Assembly: GCA_963971425.1 (NCBI GenBank) | Contig: OZ020514.1 | Location: 41,701,158 to 41,765,157 of the forward strand | Length of the DNA stretch: 64,000 nucleotides | Source: Bryoerythrophyllum caledonicum | Lineage: Eukaryota; Streptophyta; Bryopsida; Pottiales; Pottiaceae | Direction of reading: 5' to 3' | In this document: piece by piece, positions 10,245-21,499 of the stretch | How positions within the stretch are numbered: position 1 is the stretch's first letter | How the letters are laid out: every line of letters begins with the position of its first letter | Notes under the pieces: model-generated | The model's input: only the letters and a program-made list of their open reading frames with translations | What the model was told of the DNA's origin: nothing | Databases searched by the model: none | Position numbers and translations under genes: made by a program

Positions 10245-10457
10245 GTATTGTATTGTGTTCACGCTACTCTGTTTATAGCAAGTCCAAGAGAGATCGGGTG
10301 CGCACACGGTCTCTTGAGTCCAATACTGTGTTCCATGGGATAATATAGCTAACATTTTCTTCACTTTCGCAATGTATGATGACTTCATCGATTTGCACAT
10401 GTCGGAGTGCTTGGGTTGCCTATTTCTCCGATTAATATATTCTATACATTGTTGCAG
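10245..10457 (+). other. Intron in element A gene
   Basis: The coding similarity to element B stops at WADANE and resumes at TNTELALPTIS. Between them lie 213 bases starting GTATTG and ending TTGTTGCAG. Joined across it, the frame continues. Element B has no intron at the matching place (inside LADYGFPPISTSS). Confidence 0.7.
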
Positions 10458-11344
10458 ACAAATACGGAGTTGGCGTTGCCCACGATATCGCAGTCAGCTG
10501 TTAGTAGAATGAAGAGGGATCTCTTCAACAATGTTGCGGTGAAGTCGGTTGGTAGTCTTTTGCGAAGTGCACGGTTTGCGACACTCTACAACAGTTTATT
10601 AAGAGGTCGGTGAAGGGCCCTACGGAATATGTTTCTTTTGTGAAACAACGAACTCAGCATCAAAACCTTCAAGCTTCGTGTAGGCGTGTGTACCATAGCT
10701 GGAGAGAGGAGTCCAAGCGCAATAACGGAGAGATTCTTTGCATAATCCACGATAAGATGGATACAACAAAGACCGCAATCCCACGTATGCGAGTTGCCAC
10801 GAAGTTCACTGCAGCTCTTGGACAGCTTCCAATGAACGTCACTGGCATGGTCACTCATCGTCATGGGGACGGCGCATATGCTCATTACTCCAGTGACTTG
10901 TGGCCAGGAGACTCAAACTACACTATTTCATCCATTGCAAAATTGCTTCGGCGTCTGGAAGAACCACCCATTCGTGTATCGGGCAAACTTTTTCCTTACG
11001 AGCCGACAAACTCGATGTTTGCTGCAATGCTAAGAGAGAAGTCTACATGTATGGACCTCCAATCTCGAGTGGATACCAACCACTCCACTCAGGCGGTCCC
11101 TCTTCCAACAAATTTGTACTTGCAATCGGACAACTCAGCAAAAGATAATAAGAACCAGTATCTCTTTGCGTTTTTATCCATGTTGACTTATTGGGGGGTA
11201 TTCAAGGAAATCCAGGTTGGATTCTTGTTGGTAGGGCACACCCATGAGGATATAGATGCTTACTTCAGCCACTTGTCCAAGAAGTTGAAGAGTGAGAATA
11301 CCTATGTAGTCGCTGATTTGATGTCGTCCTTCATGAAGTCGTAG
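10458..11344 (+). pseudogene. Element A transposase-like gene, catalytic core (DUF7869-like)
   Basis: This holds the conserved core. A CxxC pair (FAKCTVCD) lies just after a one-base frameshift near 10555. Then come IHDKMDTTKTAIPR, HxDGAYAHYS, LQSDNSAKDNKNQYLFAFL and FLLVGHTHEDIDAYFSHLSKKL. Three acidic positions (HDKMD, DN..KDNKN, GHTHEDID) spaced on predicted strands suggest an RNase H-like DDD/E nuclease, as in cut-and-paste transposases. DUF7869 proteins are widespread in repeats, but I do not know a characterised enzyme. An in-frame TAG at 11342 ends this ORF, and similarity to elements B and C continues beyond it in the same frame. Confidence 0.65.
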
Positions 11345-12384
11345 GATTTGAGTTTCATGCCCGAGTTTGTTCAAGAGGTTGCTAATTTCAAATCATTTGT
11401 GGAGGGCTATATACGTGATCGTCGTAACAGACTTGTTGGCACAAAAGATCAACACCTCTTTAAGTTCTACGTAGATGAAGACGGTTGGCCCATCATGCGG
11501 TACAAGGAAAATGCAGTTGATGCACATTGGCTCCCTAGAAACCAACCTGGAGTTCGGCTTTGGAAGGAAGATGTTGACGGGAGACCCATGATACCTTCTA
11601 GTATGCCAACGCCAGTGCCTTCAGGCAATTGTGGGGAGACGAGGAGCCTTCCAAACATGGCAATCAAGTCAAGGCCAAAGAGAAGGCCGCAAAAGCACTG
11701 GATAAGAAGTCTATGATTCAGTCTGGAATTCGCGCTTGTATAGCATTCTGGGAGGGAGGGATGGTTAAGTGCGCTGGATGGAAAACGGCTATGCCGCCTT
11801 ATATTGCTTACTGGAAAGGAATACTTGAAGAACTTGAAAACCCCCTTCCTCCTACTCCAGACGTGTTGGCAGAAGGCTTTTGGCCAAATCATGATTGGAG
11901 AGCAATGGTTCCAGCTCCCTTGTGCCTCATTACTAATAGGAATGTCACACCTGAAGATCGGGTACCTCATGTTTTTTGCGGGTCATTCAAGGAGAGGCCG
12001 AAGGAAGCTTTGAATCCATGGCGGCATATCATAGCGGGATCATCAGTCCTCCTCCGTTCCTCTGACCCTGATATTTATCCTGTCTGGATGGGGAGAGCAT
12101 GTTCATTTGTTAATAATGAACAAGGTCACGTGGAGTACGGGAAATTTATCATTCCGTTCTGGGAGCCAAGAAACGCCATAAAGGAGCACAAGCAGAAGTA
12201 TGCGGGATGCTGGGAAGCGACGTGGGTACCTGAGCCCGGTCGTCGTCCATGTCTTTGGGATTGTGACTGCGTCGTATATGCCTCTTGGTCAACTAAGGCA
12301 AATCAGAAGACATGGACAATTCCAAAAAGGGACCGAATTGTAGCGCTGGTTAACCTCGATGCTGCAAACGCAACTGATCATTGA
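11345..12384 (+). pseudogene. Element A transposase-like gene, C-terminal part
   Basis: After the TAG, the same frame gives FMPEFVQEVANFKSFVEGYI...HLFKFYVDEDGWPIMRYK...AHWLPRN up to about 11620. A frameshift then moves coding to the frame open at 11629-12384. The final 120 residues (SVLLRSSDPDIYPVWMGRA...FWEPR...YAGCWEATW) look like a Tudor/BAH-like barrel and match the end of element B (YFVALRPCDGDECPFWIAQA...FFRP). Elements A, B and C share the order: core, helical linker, WP-x5-W segment (GFWPNHDW in A), barrel. The stop is at 12382, directly followed by the right hairpin array. Confidence 0.55.
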
Positions 12385-13035
12385 TTGGTGCGCTTCCTAT
12401 CTCTCGTGTGCGGATCGGGTGCGCTCTCGATCTCGTGTGGGGGGTCGAGTGCAAACTCAGCTAATCCTTGATTGGCGTAGTTTTTTCCCAGCCAGATTGG
12501 AGGAGCCCTAGTTTTGTCGTCTTCTAGCCTGCCTCTATTAGAATTTCTTCAACGCGGTGGTTCCTAGTATGTCCGAGGAATTTGAACGTTCATCTTGTAC
12601 TTGAAAGACTTTATCCGAAATTTACAAGACTGATACTTTTAAGACACACATTTTCACCATCGCCTTTCATTGCATCCACAAATAATGAAGCCTTTTCAAA
12701 CACTTTTTGTTCTACTATAATTGATTGTATGCTATGAATGTGTGACGCTTTTACTTCCAACCGATTGCTCTTCTCGTCTCCCACTTTGAATCGGGTGCTC
12801 TCCCTCTTTCCTCGCCGGGTTCAGGTGCTCCCCTAATCTCCCAGTCCGGATCGGGTGCGCCTCCAATGTTTCCGTCTTAAATGCATGTACTATGCTTCGT
12901 ATCGTTTGTTTCATTCTTCCAATCGCTTCCACTACTATCAACTTCTAATACATGTTTCATGTTTAATGCTTCAAGTCATCAATCCAAATCTCAAGGAAGA
13001 GCCCGTTGGATCGGGTGCTCCCCCTATACGATGAA
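12385..13035. repeat. Right hairpin array of element A, sparse
   Basis: About eight copies of the ATCGGGTGCGCTC-type motif lie at 12385-12455, 12780-12870 and 13008-13025. They are spaced more widely than in the left array. The block 12607-12625 also occurs at 7172-7190. The array begins right after the gene's stop codon, so motif copies bracket the gene on both sides. Confidence 0.65.
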
Positions 13036-13139
13036 GCACCCCACATGGTATATTATCAAATTAATTACGGACTTTGACCAATCTGGACTTTTGAAAGTCC
13101 ATATTTAGTTAAATGTTGCATTAAGTTGTCCTTCCATAA

Positions 13140-13735
13140 TACTAACGACAGTTTAGCTCGACTTGAGCTAAACTGTCAGCCCAACTTAATAATAACAGTT
13201 TAGCTCGACTCAAGCTAAACTAACAGACGAACTTGTTCACGAAAGTTTAGCTCGAGCCGAGCTAAACTATCAGCCCATCTTATGAACGACAGTTTAGTTC
13301 GACTTGAGCTAAAATGTTGTTGGAAATAAGGTAAGACAGTTTAGCTCGTGTCGAGCTAAACTGTCGTACTATATTGATAACGACAGTTTAGCTCGTCTTG
13401 AGCTAAACCGTCATACCTTATTTCCAATGACAATTTAGCTCGAGTTGAGCTAAATTGTCGTACCTTATTTATTGCGTCAGTTTACCTCGAGTCGAGATGA
13501 ATTGTCATACTGTCTAATAGTCAACATTTCAGCCCTCAGGTCGGGTCGGGCTAAAATATCATTATCAAGGATGTGATTATTTCATTTTTGCATTAAATCT
13601 CGTCCCATGAAATTGCATTCTTGTCATATAATACCACATGTGTTTACCTCTAATCGAGCTAAATTTGCCTGTTCTACAATGTTAATTCAATTAAATGCAA
13701 GTTATTTTCAAACGCCAGACCTTACCTCGATTTGA
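13140..13735. repeat. Left hairpin array of element B (TTTAGCTC / GAGCTAAA)
   Basis: Eight clear copies and about three degenerate ones of a 31-base interrupted palindrome, each with arms of the type GACAGTTTAGCTC and GAGCTAAACTGTC around a loop of about five bases. They lie about every 45-50 bases between 13149 and 13505, and more loosely to 13735. The motif is unrelated to that of element A but has the same architecture and the same position upstream of the transposase-like gene. Confidence 0.85.
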
Positions 13736-13842
13736 GCTAAATTACCCACTTCATATGCTTCTTCATTGATTATCATTCCTACAAGTTATTCTCCCATACT
13801 TATTGAAAGGATTATCTAATACTTATCTTATTGGAATGCAGG

Positions 13843-14298
13843 ATGTCATCTTCGGAGGACGACGATGTTCATGTTGATGCTCCCGTGAACCCAGACCTTC
13901 CTGAGTTTGATGTTATTCCTCACCGTCTCTGGGTCGGGATGACTGTTTTGCTTCACAATGGTTCGGGTGTTCGCGTTGCGGAGGGGTTGATTAGCAATGT
14001 CCGGTCCAGTGCAACTCTAGGTTCCTCTAGTCCTCTTGGGGATTCGAATGTAGCAGTATAGGTGTCCAATACTTGTGTTCAGGAGGAAGCTCTTGATGAA
14101 TGGAGGTACTCGTTTAAGTCCTCGCCAATTCAACAAGTCTTCCTAAACGGTGTGAGTCTCTTCCATCATTGCCTTAGGGACGTTTACAATGTCTGGTTGG
14201 TTGAGAATAACAAACCTCTAGTGGAAGCTCCCGTTCGTACGACAATTCCTCAAGGAATACACGTCCAACAGTGTCCAGGAATGGTGAATTCCTCATGA
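13843..14298 (+). pseudogene. Element B transposase-like gene, N-terminal part
   Basis: Coding probably begins at ATG 13843 (MSSSEDDDVHV), just after a 3' splice-like GAATGCAG at 13841. The segment HRLWVGMTVLLHNGSGVRVAEGLIS matches the GKAVSLVY...GEGVV strand region of element A. An in-frame TAG at 14059 and a TGA at 14296 interrupt it. The similarity to element A after the first stop is weak. Confidence 0.45.
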
Positions 14299-14618
14299 CC
14301 CCTCATTCCAATAACGTAGTTGCAAGCAATAGTTGTTGCATTCAAAACTGTGTTCAACACTACCCTAGAGATAAAATAAAAGCCCTCCGGACGCGCTTGT
14401 ACAATAAGACCATCGTGTAGTTCAGAAATTATATCAAACTCGACGTTCACAGACAGTTTCATAGAAACGCTGCGGGTAGGAAGGTTGTGACCCTAAAGGG
14501 TGTGGACGTTTGTGCCCATGCCTGGATAAAAATCATGGATGTAAGTTTGAGTACTTTCTATCGGAATGTGAAGGACGATGCCGCTGGTCATGTGGCTTAA
14601 CACCATGGGAATACCGGT
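14299..14618 (+). pseudogene. Element B transposase-like gene, broken linker before the core
   Basis: No long ORF, but in one frame the run KALRTRLYNKTIV-stop-FRNYIKLDVHRQFHRN, then VTLKGVDVCAHAWIKIMD and HHGNTGLRKPR lines up with the element A block at about 9890-10080. Stops TAG (about 14418) and TAA (about 14597) break it. Confidence 0.5.
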
Positions 14619-15917
14619 TTGCGCAAGCCTAGAGGTCATACGGTTGTGGCTACTGCCGCTCTTGGAGCCATCCTCGATAGACATGCGGACCACATGCCTT
14701 ACAAGTCTCGTGTTCTCCCATCTGGGGAGAAGGCTGTGGCAAAGGTCCTACTTGCAAGTTTTAAGTGGAAGGATCAGATACCGCTTCTTGATGATCATCT
14801 CGCTGATTATGGATTTCCGCCAATCTCAACCTCAAGCTTGAGTAAGATTCGGCGAGTGAGCTTCCCTGAGTACTATGCCAAGAAAGGTGGAGACAACTTT
14901 GCCCGTTGTTCTACGTGTGACAAATACCAGGATCAGAAGAAGCTTACTCAACCAGGAACTCAAGCATCTCTGCTATGGCAAAAGAAGATGCACGTTCACA
15001 TCGATTATGCTTTTGCACATCGCAACTTGTACTACCTGAATCGATTTCGATCAAAGTCGTCGCCCCAGGAGGTTCTTACCATCATGCATGATAAGATGGA
15101 TCACTCAAAGACCGCCTCCCCGGTTTTTTCACATAAATCAAAGCACTTAGATGGGCTTATGAAGTTGCCTCTTGCAGTCACAGGCATGCTTGCCCATGGA
15201 CATGTGGACCAGCATTACGTCCATTACGGCCTTGATTTATACTCCCATGATGCCAATTACACTGTCGGGTCGTTCGCAAAACTATTGCGTGACCTAGAAG
15301 CGCCTCTGAAGTCATCGTCCCGACAACTCTTTCGAGAATCTAGTTCTCATCCATTGTATGCGGCGGTATTACGGGGTGCAGAGACGTGTTTGGATCCATT
15401 AGGGCAGATTCCATATATCCTTGTTCCAGGGAGGCCTTTGCCTCCAATATTGAACGTGCAAATGGACAACGCTGTTGATGATAACAAAAATAGATTTGTT
15501 TTCTGTTTTTGGTCTCTCCTTGTTGCAAAACGCATCTTCCGCGAGGTTTATGTCAATTTCATGCTAGTTGGTCATACACATGATGATATAGATGCATTAT
15601 TTGGACATTGGAGTATGGCATTGAGGAAGGAGAGTTTTCCAATCATTCCTTTGCTCATGAGGTCGTTCATGAAAAATGAGAGTGCTCCCACAATCCCGCA
15701 TCTCATCCAAGAGGTTCTTGACTTTAAGAAGTTCATTGGGAATATGATTGCGGACGGTGATGAATCTTTGCACGGTCATATAAAAGCTCATCAGTTCAAG
15801 TTCTATGTGGACTCAAGTGGTTGTCCGGTAATGAAGTATAAAATCCTTTGTCATGATGAGGATTGGCTTCCTAAGGGAGGAGAAGGTAGTGGCATCAAAT
15901 TGGAAGGAGGATTCTGA
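14619..15917 (+). pseudogene. Element B transposase-like gene, catalytic core (DUF7869-like)
   Basis: The best-preserved member in the window: 432 codons. It has the full set of motifs: FARCSTCDKYQ (CxxC, possibly half of a zinc site), TIMHDKMDHSKTASP, HVDQHYVHYGLD, NVQMDNAVDDNKNRFVFCFWSLL and VNFMLVGHTHDDIDALFGHWSMAL, then HQFKFYVDSSGCPVMKYK. Invariant acidic positions agree with element A. The DNKN and GHTHxDID boxes are almost identical across A, B and C, while flanking regions differ widely, as expected for an active centre. The ORF ends by frameshift near 15880, and coding continues in the frame that is open at 15853. Confidence 0.7.
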
Positions 15918-16680
15918 AGGAAGGTCTTTATGGACTCGAGGAGAACTTGATGCATTGAAGCCTTCTACGATGCGGCATCTCCATGAGGTGGTGAAGGGAC
16001 TTTCAGGATTCATCGATCACTGGGAGCAATCATCGCGGGAGTCTGTTGAAGCCCGTTCACGTTTAGAGCCGCTATCGTACTATTGGCGCGATGTTAGAGA
16101 TGCTCTGACTCTTCCAATGGATACGTCGTTATTATTGGAAGACGGCTTTTGGCCAACGACGCAAATTGCCCATGCCATTGAAGATGAGTTCTCAGCGGAG
16201 GGTGAGGTTCGCGAGGAGTACCGTGAAGATGAGCATTTTGTTGGCCAGAGACGCGATCGTCCACCTCCTTCTTTTAGAGTTGGTCGTGATCTTTTTTCTG
16301 GTTATTTTGTTGCATTGCGGCCTTGTGATGGAGACGAGTGCCCATTTTGGATTGCTCAAGCAATTTTAGATCCTAACTCCAACCCGGATATGCCAAACAC
16401 TGTCCGTATCCAATTCTTCCGCCCTGTATCTCGCGATCGAAATGTACAGAAGCCTCATAAAGATTGGGATACAGTTTGCAACCTTTGCTGGACAGTTGAA
16501 AAGGGGATAGCCATGACGTGGGAGAGTACCGATTCAATCTTGACTGCCTGGAAACCTAGGTCTTCAAAGAGGGGTGGAGGTCATGTGCAAGATTCAACTA
16601 CAAAAATTCTGAAGGGACAAGTAGCGATTATCAAGGCCTCCTTGGAAGCACTTGTGTTAAAGGGAGATTGACCTACAAAC
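15853..16680 (+). pseudogene. Element B transposase-like gene, C-terminal part, interrupted by solo LTR
   Basis: Continues the element B gene after a one-base frameshift. It contains LLEDGFWPTTQI (the same GFWP box as element A) and a Tudor/BAH-like barrel (YFVALRPCDGDECPFWIAQAILDP...VRIQFFRPVSR). The ORF reads into the solo LTR at 16655 and stops at 16671. Removing the LTR and one copy of its ACTTG target duplication, the frame runs on for only a few codons to a TAA near 17240. So the native stop lies just past the insertion. Confidence 0.6.
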
Positions 16681-16886
16681 TCACTTTCACATAAATCCTA
16701 GAAACCCTAAAAACCCTAATGAAACCCTGATTTGCTCAAAACTCCTTGTAAAACCTCAAATCACGTCGGATTTTATTGGCTAGTTCATAGTTTTGTACAT
16801 GGCAAAGTCTTTCCAACTCAATGTGACCTCAAACCTCTACAACTCCTCTAACCCTAATCCTCCTAAGCTCCAGCTCTAAGTTCCAA

Positions 16887-16928
<42 letters not shown>

Positions 16929-17225
16929 CCAAGCTCCCCCACCATGTGCACCAAACCCTAACTAAAGTCATCCGGCGGATGAACATTGGACTGGATGGAA
17001 GTCATCCAGCTGCCTAGGTTCATCCGACTGACGGATGAAACTAGTCAGGACGGAAATCATCCGCCTGGCCAGGTTTCATCTGGCCAGTCCAGTGGATGAA
17101 ACACTGTCCAGGACTAAAATCATCTGCCTAGCCAGGTTCATCCACTGGAGAGTTAAAAAACTCATCCGAAGTCCAAAAATGAAAATTACTACCCTGGTCC
17201 TCTAATCCTAGTTCTCCACTTAACA
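16655..17225. mobile_element. Solo LTR with 5-bp target duplication ACTTG
   Basis: The element runs from TGTTAAAG to CTTAACA (571 bp), with terminal TG...CA and a TGTTAA/TTAACA inverted end. ACTTG occurs at 16650-16654 and again at 17226-17230. Inside are a (GA)n run at about 16895-16923 and several inverted GGATGA/TCATCC boxes. The same LTR family is present at 28213-28758. No internal coding region remains, as expected after LTR-LTR recombination. Confidence 0.9.
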
Positions 17226-17559
17226 ACTTGCCAGGTCCGAATCGTAATAGACTTAGATTAATGGACCTACTTTTTCCTAGATTTTGGATTTTGATGCGTA
17301 ATACTTCATGTAGTATGGTTAGATCCATTGGTGCTGAGATTATAGATATTAGTTTTTGATTACACTATGTATGACTATAATATGTGATGCCAATGATTGC
17401 TATGAAATATTCTCTCCATTGTTTTTGCGTATCGGTGATAATTTGCAGTATGTTTTATTTTCTTTTTAAAATAACAATGTGGTAAATTGCTTCTAATCTT
17501 GAAACCAATAATACCAGTAATTGCCTTCATGGTGAATGATAGAAAGTAAACGTTGGGTC
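17226..17559. other. 3' end of element B gene and spacer
   Basis: The first few codons complete the element B reading frame. The rest is AT-rich with no gene visible. Confidence 0.5.
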
Positions 17560-18190
17560 GCACTTTAGCTCTAGTGGAGCTGAAGTGTGAGCAAATCTTC
17601 TTATTTAGTTCACTGTACTTAGTAATGGTGCGCACTTTAGGTCAAGTGGAGCTAAAGTGTGTGGAATTGCCTTTTTAAGTTCATTGCACCTCTAAGTGTT
17701 GGGGACACTTTAGTTCGAAGAGAGCTAGTGTGTGTGCAATTTTTTTTCCATTTCTGAGCTCCATCATTTGAAACTCATTATATATATATTTTTAGCCAAT
17801 GTGTATTCCACAAGGTGAATTGAAATTCTTTTAAATAAAAAAAGGCTCATCAAAATGTGTTTAGCTAATTCTCTTACAAGTGGATATTTGTCCGTCATTT
17901 AGCTCACTTTTAGCTAAATTGGAACATGGAGTTAATCCGGGTTAGTAGGATCGAGTGTGAATATTTAGCTATTCATATTCAATGAATACATGTGGTATAA
18001 AAGAAGTGTCGAGTAATGTGTTCTTCTTTTCAATATTATAGTTAGATTCGTAATGTAATGTTATCCGTAGTACTTATTTTTCTAGGGGTTTTTGTAGTGA
18101 ACATTACCTCCCAATTTAATGGAAACTCATATCCCTCCATATTGTAGAATTTAGATGTGCACTTTAGCTCTTATGATCTACATGTGTTAA
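17560..18190. repeat. Right hairpin array of element B (CACTTTAGCTC / GAGCTAAAGTG)
   Basis: Three good copies (17561, 17633, 17704) and several half-copies (about 17898, 18153) of an interrupted palindrome whose core TTTAGCTC...GAGCTAAA is that of the left array but whose outer arms differ (CACT/AGTG instead of GACAG/CTGTC). It lies downstream of the gene, so element B is bracketed by related but distinguishable arrays. Confidence 0.7.
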
Positions 18191-21020
18191 TTTGGGAGTC
18201 GCTAAATCTCCCAATATAACGAATATGGTGTTAACTAGTCTTTAAGCTCGTTGTTACTAACGGCCAAAGGTAGTCTCGGCTATCCTGTGATACAATGTCT
18301 CTTAGAACCAACACAAAATCACCTTCTAGTCACTATTAGAATTCAAGGGATATATCAATGTTCAGAAATAATGTCTTGATAGGTGAGCCACAGAAAGTGA
18401 ATTTTACGACAAAAAACTATCAACAACCCAATATTGTCAAGTAAAAAGAATGGCAAGAACTCTTGCCGGTTTCAACGACTGGTACATCTATGTGGCGTAG
18501 TTCTTGTGTAGAAAACAATGTCAATGGCCGACCATTGCTAACGAGGCTATTCCAATCTTACTGTAGTGAGTCGTTTCCAACAAAAGTCACATCTAGGTGG
18601 CATAGTTTTTGTGTCCTAAATGACGTTACTAGGCGGGTATCCATTCGGGGCTATCCATTCATAATTTGGCCGGCTAGGTCAATACACAAATGTATGATAG
18701 TCATTCTCCATTCACATGTGCAATACCATATTCCATTCATACTAAGCAGCGCAGATGTGACGTTCAGTAAAACAACAAAAAGTGCAAAGTGTAGGTCAAC
18801 TAAGCTAGTATAAAAAACCTGTCACGAAAGATGTAGGAACAAGTCACGAACCTTCTCTTGCTCCCTAGTGCCAATGTAAGTTGGATTTTGGAATTCTTCT
18901 AATGAAACTTGATTGGTAACTTTAATAACAATACAAGAATCCTAAAAATTTAGAGCCTCGGCTTATGGTTTGGCCACTAGAAGTTTCTCTTTCATTACTA
19001 CATACATGTCACAAGTAAATACTTTAGAATTTGTAGTATATATCCATATCATAATGTATTCATACACTATGAATGAACATTCTAGATTGGAAACTTTATT
19101 TGACTTTTATTGATGAGAAGTAGGTTATTTTTTCATAAAAAAAATTTAAGGATTAGTGTTGGTTTTTGCTCCAAATTCTTATTCCAACTTCTCCAATATA
19201 CAAAAATTTATCTTGACTCATAAGGCATTTTCAAAAATGTTTTTTTCCATTATTTTCTTCAAAACCTATTTTTTGGTGATGTAACTCAATACATATAATG
19301 TATAGTACATTTTGGTATATTTTATGCAACATATTCATCTCGGGAACGGATTGGACCACCTTTGAATGACATGCATTCAGACAACACAAAGTCCAAAAAA
19401 TTCAGTACCTTGCCCAGCATATCATCTTTTCACCTAACAATTTGATGACCATGATTTCTTTAAAAAATTTCAATGGACGATTTACATTCAACAACAATTT
19501 TACAAAGAGCTCCAAATCAATTATAGTGCAAAGTGTTATTTTTTTGCCCAAAATTGAGTAAATTTAGTGGAATCCTACCCTACATCATAGTTTAAATTGC
19601 AACCAGAGAAATCTCCACATACAATGATATTATATGTAGAGATGTTATAAATCATATAACATTGAAGATACAACATCTACTATTTTATTGTAGTTCTTCT
19701 GTTTCCTCCAACAATGCTATGTCAAAGTATTCAACATTGTAAATAAGATTTTCTATACTTTCCGTTTTCAACATCCTATCCCAGAACCTCATTATGTTTT
19801 TTCCAATGTACTATGAAGTCTATTCGTGGTATTATCTCATTGTCCCACTACAACATTGCAAATTCAAAGCCATGCTTTAGTGATATCAAGTCAAACTAGT
19901 TCATGGTATTATTCACCATTTTTTTCCAAGACTTCTTTACCAAACGCAACTTCAACATAAAATCCATTGTATCAACATTTTATACCTCCAATTTTAGCAG
20001 CAACGACAAAATGACATCCTCTACGTTATATTAACATCAACACTTGAACATGTTGCCCCTTGGTTTCTTCTTCTCTTTGTAGAAGTTGCAAATAGGAAGC
20101 AACTCCTCTTCATCAATCTCAAGTACTATGTCCATATTTGAAACATATTAAAAACAATGTTGTCAAAAAAATCACGTACTATGAATATCAATGCAAGAAG
20201 ATTTTTATCATTTAACATACATGATAAACAACACAATGACCACAACGTAAACTACAGTGCGCCATTATAAATAGCGTAATGAAATTGCAATATACATATA
20301 CTATGTAGGAGAAATATGAAGCTTAAATACAATACTAACATGGAACTTGTAAAGACATAAAAAAGTCTTAAAGATAACAGTAAAAAAAAAAGTCTAAACA
20401 AGCAAGAGTTATATAATTTGAAGAACTTGTTAAAAAACGTCAAGATCCCCTCATGCAGAACCTTCAACACCAAGAGAGCATTGGGAATTTACAAACTCAT
20501 GGCTTGTAACCAACTTCTACAAACCACGTTCAAGAAACAGTCTATATTGCCACGTTTGAAAGGCGTGAAGCATTTCTAATCAACAATCACAAGAAAGCAT
20601 TGATACAGATACTCTCAGAGCCTCTTCCCGCCATTGTTCTTCCATTACAAATGCTTCTAACTTCTTTCACTATTACAACATTCTACTAGAAATTTCTTCC
20701 CATTCCTATGTTCTTATCTTAATCATTCTACAAGATCCACTTCCCACAATACGTTTACTATCGGAGATGTTTGATATTAGATGCCTCTTATTCAAAACAA
20801 CTTTCGTTTCTTTCCATTACAACATTCTCCTTGCTCGTGCCTCTTACCGTTCCAATACTTTTTGGCTACATGTGCTATAGATTGAGCTATTCATAACCAT
20901 GTCACAAGATTCCCGTAAAATTATCTGCCTACCATCAACATGTGGCAAATATAAACGCGGACTTTACACACTAGTGTTTATAAAACACGATTTTCTACCT
21001 ATTTTTATTGCAATCTTTAC
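18191..21020. other. AT-rich region, no clear gene
   Basis: A partly duplicated block of about 50 bases occurs near 18483-18530 and 18585-18630 (ACATCTA.GTGGC.TAGTT). On the minus strand at about 20127-20040 a short open run (MDIVLEIDEEELLPICNFYKEKK) may be a coding remnant related to the acidic remnant at 21025-21499. Otherwise only short AT-rich frames are seen. Confidence 0.5.
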
Positions 21021-21024
21021 TACA

Positions 21025-21499
21025 CTTGCACCTGCATATAATCACCGTCCTCTTCTCTCTTATCAATCGCTAGGATCTCTTCATCAATACCAATTTCACC
21101 ATCTAAAATGTCCAAGGCCTCGTCTTTGTCCTATCTTACCTCGTCTTCTTGTTCTACATTTAAGATATGTTTATTTATTATTATTCTTGGTCTCCATGTC
21201 TTCTTCTTCAATATCTTCATAGTAAAGGTTGTTCCCCACGATATCTCCAAGCTCTCTATTACAAAACTAACATTGTCATCGTCTCATGTGTATTCCTCAT
21301 CAACCTCAATATTTCCATCCTCACCTTCATCTTTGAGATCCACCTTTTGATCCTTGCCGACCGAAGCAATATTATCTTCTTCTAACTCTGACCTAGTATT
21401 CCCTGAATAAATCCATGTTTTCCTTACCTTTGTGTCAACGACAGTCTTCCAATACTGTTGATGGATTGTCACGGGATGTAGCCTCAAGGACTGCACCAC
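21025..21499 (-). pseudogene. Acidic protein remnant, possibly the tail of a CACTA-type transposase
   Basis: One minus-strand frame reads through about 155 codons with two stops (near 21284 and 21116): SLRLHPVTIHQQYWKTVVDTKVRKTW, then a strongly acidic stretch, then EISWGTTFTMKILKKKTWRPR, then more acidic residues. The W-K-T-V-V...T-K-x-R run followed by an acidic tail recalls the C-terminus of plant CACTA (TNP2-type) proteins, but the match is short and by eye only. It could equally be an unrelated decayed gene. Confidence 0.3.
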
